This document shows, piece by piece, positions 1 through 5,004 of a stretch of 7,261 nt of DNA. Origin of the DNA: CAYZHV01 sp046541355. GTDB taxonomy: Bacteria; Spirochaetota; Spirochaetia; DSM-27196; Alkalispirochaetaceae. Position 1 is the first letter of the stretch. Each line of letters begins with the position of its first letter. Below the pieces are notes generated by a model that saw only the letters and a list, made by a program, of their open reading frames with translations, was not told the DNA's origin and made no database searches. Location of the stretch: assembly GCA_046541355.1 (NCBI GenBank), contig JBKHDM010000111.1, positions 1-7,261 on the forward strand, given 5' to 3'. The position numbers were made by a program, and so were the translations under genes.

Positions 1-21
1 TGGCGGGCCTTTTGCTTCAGC

Positions 22-32
22 TAAGGAGGAGG
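22..32 (+). promoter_or_regulatory. Strong Shine-Dalgarno site in the leader
   Basis: The stretch TAAGGAGGAGG matches the 16S rRNA anti-Shine-Dalgarno complement almost perfectly. It lies 10 bases before a GTG at 43 that is in frame with the coiled-coil gene. It could therefore drive an alternative 404-residue form starting at 43, or it may have belonged to a start that is no longer used. The spacing is slightly long. Confidence 0.45.
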
Positions 33-101
33 TATCCCCAGGGTGGAGGACAGTACTTTAGGGTTGCCCAAAACTAACTATCCCGCCATCCTTAACCAAC
101 A

Positions 102-107
102 AGGGAG
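102..107 (+). promoter_or_regulatory. Shine-Dalgarno site for ATG 115
   Basis: AGGGAG lies 7 bases before the ATG at 115, which is good spacing. Together with the start of coiled-coil sequence and of GC-rich codon usage at 115, it favours that ATG as the main start of the gene. Confidence 0.5.
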
Positions 108-114
108 CATTAAC

Positions 115-1257
115 ATGCAGAACTATCAGCAGCGACTAAACCAGCTCTACTCGGAGATCGACGAGATCGCCGCCGACCGTTTGAAGGTAATGGCCCGCAT
201 CGGCCAAACCCTCTACCGGGAGCACCCTTCCCTCCTCGAGGGTGGGGAGTTCCGGGAACTCCTTCCACAGATCGACGCGCAAAACGATGAGATCGCGCGC
301 ATCGTTGCAACGGTGAAGCGGATTGAGGAGATCAGCGAGCGGATTAAGGCGCTCTCCCTTGAGCGCTCCGAGAAAGAAGAGCGTCGAGAAAAGATGATCG
401 AGGAGCTTCGCCCCCACCACACCCTCCTCGGTGAGATCGCCTTCCGGGTTTTCAAAGAAAACCCGGTGATCGACAACAAGTACACCGAGATCTTCCGTGA
501 GCTCTCGGAGAACTACGACGAGGTTCGCCAACTCGAGCGGGACCTTGCAAAGCTTCGGGGAGAGCAGGCAAAGCCGCCCTTCGTTGAGCGCCTGATGAAA
601 CGTGGCCGGGACCTTCTGCTCAAAAGCCGCATCCAGGGCAAACAGGAGAAGCGTGATGCCCTCTACGAGGAGGCGGGACGAAAACTTGCGGAAACAGATT
701 TTATCGATCTCATTGACGACCCGGAGCTCGATGAGGCGGCCGCCCCCTTTGAGGAAAAACGACGCGAGATCACGCAAGTCGACCGGGAGATTTCAGAGAT
801 CGATCAGGAGATACGGAAACTCAACGAGGAGCAGCGGGAAAAGAGCGGCGGAAAGCGCATCCAAAAAGCGATCGCCGATCTGCGGGAGGCTCGTAGACAG
901 CGCGAAGAGAGCCAACAGGAGCTGTTCTCTCAGGTAGGCAGGCGGTATGTGGAAGGTGAATCCGGCAAGGGCGAACAACCGGAGAGTATCGCCGGGCTGA
1001 TCGAGGAGCTTGCTACCACAAATAGCAGAGAGCAGGCGTGCCGCGAGGCGATTGAGCGGTTCGAGGCGGCGATCTCCTTCGAAAAACTATCACATAGGAT
1101 TCGCCAGACCGGGGAGGAAAAGGAGCGGCAGCAACGCAAGCTCGAGAAAATCGAGCAGTCAATCAGAGAGCTCGAAGGTGAGATTGCCGGGCTTGAGGAA
1201 CAACGGCGCAAAGCAGAAGCACTCCGAGGCCCGACCGAGGAGCTCGAGAACCTCTAG
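115..1257 (+). CDS. Coiled-coil protein with four diverged ~80-residue repeats, function unknown
   Basis: This encodes a 380-residue protein dominated by Glu, Arg, Lys, Gln and Leu, with long stretches of heptad-like coiled coil (about 56-100, 125-150, 205-270 and 305-375). It has no signal peptide, membrane segment or catalytic motif, so it is probably cytoplasmic. Four diverged units can be aligned on a small hydrophobic-Gly motif: Gly30 (ARIGQTLY), Gly106 (LLGEIAF), Gly188 (EEAGRKLA) and Gly275 (SQVGRRYV). Each is followed 15-17 residues later by an acidic amphipathic helix that runs into coiled coil. I do not recognise a family; a structural or scaffold role is only a guess. I chose ATG 115 because it has AGGGAG at 7 bases and because the 24 upstream in-frame codons are AT-rich and not coiled coil. 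A GTG at 43 with a very strong ribosome-binding site would give 404 residues. The gene converges on the lipoprotein gene and overlaps its stop codon. Confidence 0.8.
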   Translation: MQNYQQRLNQLYSEIDEIAADRLKVMARIGQTLYREHPSLLEGGEFRELLPQIDAQNDEIARIVATVKRIEEISERIKALSLERSEKEERREKMIEELRPHHTLLGEIAFRVFKENPVIDNKYTEIFRELSENYDEVRQLERDLAKLRGEQAKPPFVERLMKRGRDLLLKSRIQGKQEKRDALYEEAGRKLAETDFIDLIDDPELDEAAAPFEEKRREITQVDREISEIDQEIRKLNEEQREKSGGKRIQKAIADLREARRQREESQQELFSQVGRRYVEGESGKGEQPESIAGLIEELATTNSREQACREAIERFEAAISFEKLSHRIRQTGEEKERQQRKLEKIEQSIRELEGEIAGLEEQRRKAEALRGPTEELENL

Positions 1258-2741
1258 GGGCGTCCGGATCGCAGCGTCAGAGCCACGATCTCGCCGATCT
1301 GAGCTTCCCTGACCGGCCGCACATCCACCGTATAGCGCTGCCCCGCCTCCAGTCGAATTCTAAGCTCCTCGGCAAGCTCGGTCTTGTCGAGATTTGACCC
1401 CAGAAAGGTTCCATCCGCGTCCCGTACATCGATAACCGCCTCGCTTCGGTTCTGGAGGGGGAGGCTGAACAGATAGATACCCTCCTCGAGTTCCGGCAGC
1501 TTCAGCTCCCGGGGTTGCGAAGTCAGAGAGAGCAAAAGCGGCCCCTCCCCGGGCCGGAGCTCAGGAAGCAAAAGTTCCTCCCCTTCGGATTCGTCCAGCC
1601 GAACCACGAGTTCTCTCCCCTCTCCCGATAGTTCCGCGAAGCCTCCGTATCGGTCGATAACCCCGAGTCCCTCCCCGGCGGCGTACAAGCTGAGAGTCTC
1701 TTTGGTTCCGAGCTCGACCCTTCCCAACCGCCCTCCGGAGAGACGATGCAGCTCAAGAACTCCTGGGTCCGTCGGAACCCAGAGTCGAGCATTCCAGACC
1801 GCCGGTCGAGCGTGGATAGAGGAGGCAACACCCCGACTAGAACGTAGCGCCCCTGACTCTAAGGCTACCTGATCGAGGCGCCCGGAGGCGTAGGCGATAA
1901 ATACGCTATCCCCTGCCGGCACCGGCCTGTAGACCGGGAGGGGTTCCATCTGCCGCTGCCAGACCATAACTCCCGTGGCCGGATCGACGGCGATGAGCGC
2001 GCTGCCGGCCTCGAGGACAATCAGCTGCGGCTCTCCACCAAGGGTCATCCGCCGACCATCGGGTAGTTCTTCACTCCACAACGGCTGTCTCGACTGGTCG
2101 ACCGCCTCGATCCCCTCGGTTGTGAGAGCGAAAAGCGCTTCACCCGCCGACAGGAGCTCGATGCCTCTGCCCAGGAGCTTCCGGCGCTCCTCGATCCTTC
2201 CTCCCTCAACCGAAAGCCAGACCATCTCGTTTCCCGCAAGGGCAACCACCCTCGAGTCGAGCAGCTGAAGATCCCGCACCGGTAACCCGAGGCTCCGAGA
2301 CCAGAGCACCTCTCCCGAGGCGAGGTCGAATCCGGTAACCTCCTCGCCACCGCCGCCGAAGAGAAGCTCACCGTCGACAACCGGAGGCAAGAGAGCTCCG
2401 GAGCGACCCCAGCGAAACTCACCACCCTCGTAGACCGAAAGCTCACCCCCCTCGGTGAGGATTACCCGCCCGTTTCCGGTTCTCACAACCGTATCTATAA
2501 CGCCTCCCGCCGTGCCCCGGACAACACCAAAGGCCGCGGCCGGAGCGTCCACCTCGAGAGGCCCGTACACACCGCTGCGCCCCGGCGAGACCGGCGATAT
2601 CCTCTCCTCCGGCCCCTGCGGCTCCTCTACTTCCTCCGCTGCCGGAGTCTCGCCCCCCTCCTCGCCGGAGGGCTCACCACCACACGCCGCAAGCATCAGT
2701 AGAACTGAGAGAACAAGAGAACCTCGAAGCACCCTACTCAT
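1254..2741 (-). CDS. PQQ-like beta-propeller lipoprotein with C-terminal beta-sandwich-like domain
   Basis: This encodes a 495-residue lipoprotein. The N-terminus has Arg3 and Arg6, a hydrophobic core (8-16) and the lipobox LAAC with lipidated Cys20. A Glu/Gly/Pro-rich tether follows at about 21-50. Residues ~70-375 carry weakly conserved PQQ/quinoprotein-type propeller blades, with the recurring pattern of hydrophobic strand, Asp or Glu, Gly, Trp: FDLASGEVLWS at 138-148, AVDQSRQPLWS at 213-223, AVDPATGVMVWQ at 251-262, and a weaker unit at 291-302. Residues ~395-495 are predicted all-beta, with VRDADGTFLG (439-448) and LEAGQRYTVDV (464-474), which resemble PPC-type domains. BamB has a comparable propeller, but this protein is longer and has the extra domain, so I do not call it bamB. 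Cofactor binding is not shown; many such propellers act as protein-binding scaffolds. The gene overlaps the exported-protein gene upstream by 8 bases (ATGAGTAG), which suggests translational coupling. It is likely anchored on the periplasmic side of a membrane. Confidence 0.82.
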   Translation of the reverse strand: MSRVLRGSLVLSVLLMLAACGGEPSGEEGGETPAAEEVEEPQGPEERISPVSPGRSGVYGPLEVDAPAAAFGVVRGTAGGVIDTVVRTGNGRVILTEGGELSVYEGGEFRWGRSGALLPPVVDGELLFGGGGEEVTGFDLASGEVLWSRSLGLPVRDLQLLDSRVVALAGNEMVWLSVEGGRIEERRKLLGRGIELLSAGEALFALTTEGIEAVDQSRQPLWSEELPDGRRMTLGGEPQLIVLEAGSALIAVDPATGVMVWQRQMEPLPVYRPVPAGDSVFIAYASGRLDQVALESGALRSSRGVASSIHARPAVWNARLWVPTDPGVLELHRLSGGRLGRVELGTKETLSLYAAGEGLGVIDRYGGFAELSGEGRELVVRLDESEGEELLLPELRPGEGPLLLSLTSQPRELKLPELEEGIYLFSLPLQNRSEAVIDVRDADGTFLGSNLDKTELAEELRIRLEAGQRYTVDVRPVREAQIGEIVALTLRSGRP

Positions 2742-4983
2742 CCCTCCCCTCCCTGCTCATTCTAAGTGCCTCCACGCCCCGGCGGGAGAGTTCGCGGTAA
2801 AAGCGCTCCGCCTCCTGTCTGCTCAACAGCCCCTGAACCATGAGCTCCTCCGAAAAGGCCAAAGCCTCCTGTAACTCCTCGACGTCTGCCTCGGGAGGTA
2901 GCAAGGTTACCACCGCCAGACTACGCCACCGGTCGTAGAGCTCCTCCGCCGCGACCGACGGGTCGAGGAGCTCCCAGGATTGGGCATCCGAGATCCGATG
3001 CAGGAGCGCCTCCAAATCGGCCGGTGTCACTGCCTCCTGCGCCGGTGGCGTCTCGAGGGAGGAGATCAGAGCGGAAGTAACAGCCCTCCGGCTGACCTGC
3101 TCGTGTCGCCTGCGCTCCTCGGTCAGGCGTGCTGCCCAACTACGGTGCGCATCGATCACCGTCGGCTCTCCAAGTCGGGCAAAGCGTTGCTCAGTTTCGT
3201 AGAGACTCGCCTCCCCGGTCGCAAAACCATCGGTCCACGCAGCGTAGAGGTCCAGTTCCGCGGAGGTTTGAGGCCACATGCGCCTCGGCAGGCGACTCTC
3301 AACGCTCTCAACCCAGCGCTCCTGGGCGTAGGCGAGGCGTCTGTATCCTCTATAGTAGAAGGGGAAGGCAGCACGCTGGTCCTCGGCATCCGCGGCTTCC
3401 CGGAACCAGCGCTCCAGGTCCTCTTCGAGCCCCTGAAACAGCGGCGCAGCCTCGGCGGCGGCCGCGGCTACCGCCTCCACGTACTGGCCGTGGAGCATTG
3501 ACCAGGGCGGAAGGCCAAAGCGCTCCTGTTCCTCGTTCTGATCGGGATTGGTAATGAGATTGAAGGCTCGCTCGTAGGCGGAGCGAAGCTGCGTGGCGAT
3601 TTCCTGTTCACGCTCCCGCTGCTCTTCAGGAAGGGTGAAGCGGATCGAGACGATCCGATCAAAGCTTCGGGGCAACCCTTCACTGCTCAAACTCCACTCC
3701 TCCAGGTCGTATCGTCGGGCAACCAGCCCGACAAGCTCCATAGCCCTGCGGTCGACCTCCGCATACAACGCCTCCATCCGCTCACCAGTCGCATCGAGCA
3801 GCGCCTGCTCTCCCTCTTCGTGCAGCACCCTCTGGGCGTAGGGGTGAGCGAGGAGGGACAGGAGGGCCCAGCGGCGGGCGTCCGTGTCCGCCCCGGAGAG
3901 CCGTTCCTGGTAGCGCTCGAGAATGTTTCGACCTTCGCTGAGAAGCTCCTCGGTGAGCGCCCGGGACTCCTGAAACCGTTGATCCCCCTCGAGGGAGCGC
4001 ACCGCTTCCTCGACGCGTCTGCGTACCGTTTCCTTTTGCAACTCCCGATGGGAGAGCTCGAGGATAGCGAGGCGGGAGTGTAGCGGCGCCTGTGCTCCAG
4101 AAGGTGCAAGGTTCCAGCGGTAACCGTCGAGGATCGCCGCGAGGGTGATAGCGACCCTCGCCTCGTGACGCAGCAGGAGCTCAAGCTCCCTCACAGATAG
4201 AGACATCGTCGCCCTGAGGAGATCCGACTCCGGCAGACCGACCGGCGGGGTAGGTCTGTTCTCCCCGGAGGCGAGGTCCAACGCCAGGTCGCTCAGAGCC
4301 TCCCCGCTCCCCTCGCGCTCCAAGGCGGTGAGTCTCTCCCCGGCGGCAACGGCGGTGGCGATCTCCTCGCGAACCAGTTCCCACTCCGGAAGCTCCCCGG
4401 AGACCCCGGACTCCTCGGAAGCGAGCTCGAGAGCTTCTGTAAGCCTCCCGGCGACCTCAAGCTTCGCCCCCAGGCCCTCCACCGTCAGAAGCTCTATCTC
4501 CGCCCGTCTCAGGGCGTGTCCAACTGCGCCTTCCGACAGGTCGGTGGGCGCCCCATCATCGGCGTGCAGGAGCGCTCCGATAAAAAGCTCCTCCCTCCTC
4601 TCCCCGGCAAGAGCGCTGAGAACCGAAAGGCTCCGGTTACCGCTCTCCCGGATCCGGTCCACCGGCAGCCCCGCGACCCGGGCGCGACGGTAGAGATAGG
4701 GGGAGAGCTCTTCGTAGCGGCTCGCGGAACGGTGAACCCCCGCGCTAAGCAACTCATCCCCGAGACGGGCGAGGTCTTCCCGCCAGCTCTCCGGCAGGGG
4801 CGAGAGGGGAGGCAGTGTCGCTTCCCTCTCCTCGAGAGCGTCGAGCAGCCGGCTCGTCTCCCCTGTCGGGAGGGAATCCGGGGGCAGTTGCTCCGCCTCC
4901 CCCAAGGTCCCCATCGATAGCAACAGGAGGGTGAGGATAGACGCCTTTGTCAGGAAGCTCTCTGTTACTTTTGCTTCAATCAT
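2734..4983 (-). CDS. Exported, mostly alpha-helical protein of unknown function
   Basis: This encodes a 749-residue protein. Residues 1-30 look like a Sec signal peptide: Lys5 and Lys13, then the hydrophobic core ASILTLLLLSMG (14-25), with a plausible signal peptidase I site after Ala30 (GEA/EQ). There is no lipobox Cys, and the mature part shows no further membrane segment. A periplasmic location is likely, although the hydrophobic stretch could instead be an uncleaved anchor. The mature chain is rich in Glu, Arg, Leu and Ala and reads as almost continuous amphipathic helix, with Trp/Tyr-rich stretches at about 510-600. I see no catalytic motif and no regular TPR or Sel1 repeat, and I do not recognise a family. 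The start was set at ATG 4983 because GAGGAGGG lies 10 bases upstream and the signal peptide begins there. A longer in-frame start at 5106 would overlap the divergent rarA start and add 41 residues unlike a signal peptide. It is first in a two-gene unit with the lipoprotein gene, so the products may work together in the envelope. Confidence 0.78.
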   Translation of the reverse strand: MIEAKVTESFLTKASILTLLLLSMGTLGEAEQLPPDSLPTGETSRLLDALEEREATLPPLSPLPESWREDLARLGDELLSAGVHRSASRYEELSPYLYRRARVAGLPVDRIRESGNRSLSVLSALAGERREELFIGALLHADDGAPTDLSEGAVGHALRRAEIELLTVEGLGAKLEVAGRLTEALELASEESGVSGELPEWELVREEIATAVAAGERLTALEREGSGEALSDLALDLASGENRPTPPVGLPESDLLRATMSLSVRELELLLRHEARVAITLAAILDGYRWNLAPSGAQAPLHSRLAILELSHRELQKETVRRRVEEAVRSLEGDQRFQESRALTEELLSEGRNILERYQERLSGADTDARRWALLSLLAHPYAQRVLHEEGEQALLDATGERMEALYAEVDRRAMELVGLVARRYDLEEWSLSSEGLPRSFDRIVSIRFTLPEEQREREQEIATQLRSAYERAFNLITNPDQNEEQERFGLPPWSMLHGQYVEAVAAAAAEAAPLFQGLEEDLERWFREAADAEDQRAAFPFYYRGYRRLAYAQERWVESVESRLPRRMWPQTSAELDLYAAWTDGFATGEASLYETEQRFARLGEPTVIDAHRSWAARLTEERRRHEQVSRRAVTSALISSLETPPAQEAVTPADLEALLHRISDAQSWELLDPSVAAEELYDRWRSLAVVTLLPPEADVEELQEALAFSEELMVQGLLSRQEAERFYRELSRRGVEALRMSREGRDE
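2748..2754 (-). promoter_or_regulatory. Shine-Dalgarno site of the lipoprotein gene
   Basis: On the minus strand AGGGAGG lies 6 bases before the ATG at 2741, within a purine-only tract that also encodes the acidic/basic C-terminus (REGRDE) of the upstream gene. It fixes the lipoprotein start and lies inside the upstream coding region, as expected for coupled translation. Confidence 0.6.
4972..4980 (+). promoter_or_regulatory. rarA: Possible extended -10 promoter element for rarA
   Basis: TGCTTCAAT resembles an extended -10 element (TG, one base, then TTCAAT with four of six matches to TATAAT). It sits in a locally AT-richer patch 25 bases before GTG 5005, inside the signal-peptide codons of the divergent gene. 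A TTGTCA at 4947-4952 resembles a -35 box, but the 22-base spacing is too long, so the -10 would have to act alone. A promoter must lie about here if rarA is transcribed separately, but the match is weak. Confidence 0.22.
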
Positions 4984-4993
4984 GAGTGTGCTA

Positions 4994-5001
4994 CCCTCCT
5001 C
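4994..5001 (-). promoter_or_regulatory. Shine-Dalgarno site of the exported-protein gene
   Basis: On the minus strand GAGGAGGG lies 10 bases before the ATG at 4983. It occupies most of the 21-base gap between the divergent start codons. On the plus strand the same bases are a pyrimidine run, so rarA has no Shine-Dalgarno of its own before GTG 5005. Confidence 0.6.
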
Positions 5002-5004
5002 GAG

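Noticed and set aside
1..24. A possible right half of a Rho-independent terminator (GGCGGGCC followed by TTTT), or the end of an upstream gene (in-frame TAA at 22-24).
   Set aside because: The left arm of any hairpin and the rest of any gene lie outside the window, so neither can be supported.
136..777. A 213-codon open frame on the minus strand opposite the coiled-coil gene.
   Set aside because: Glu and Lys codons of the coiled-coil gene read backwards as Leu, Phe and Ser, which produces the hydrophobic shadow protein; it has no plausible ribosome-binding site.
4390..4870. Many copies of CTCGAG, GAGCTC and CTCCTC across the window that look like a dispersed repeat.
   Set aside because: They are explained by preferred Leu (CTC) and Glu (GAG) codons in Leu/Glu-rich proteins on both strands; there is no regular spacing or common flank.
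2900..4900. TPR-like helical repeats in the exported protein.
   Set aside because: The chain is helical, but I could not align a regular 34-residue period with the usual TPR small and aromatic positions.
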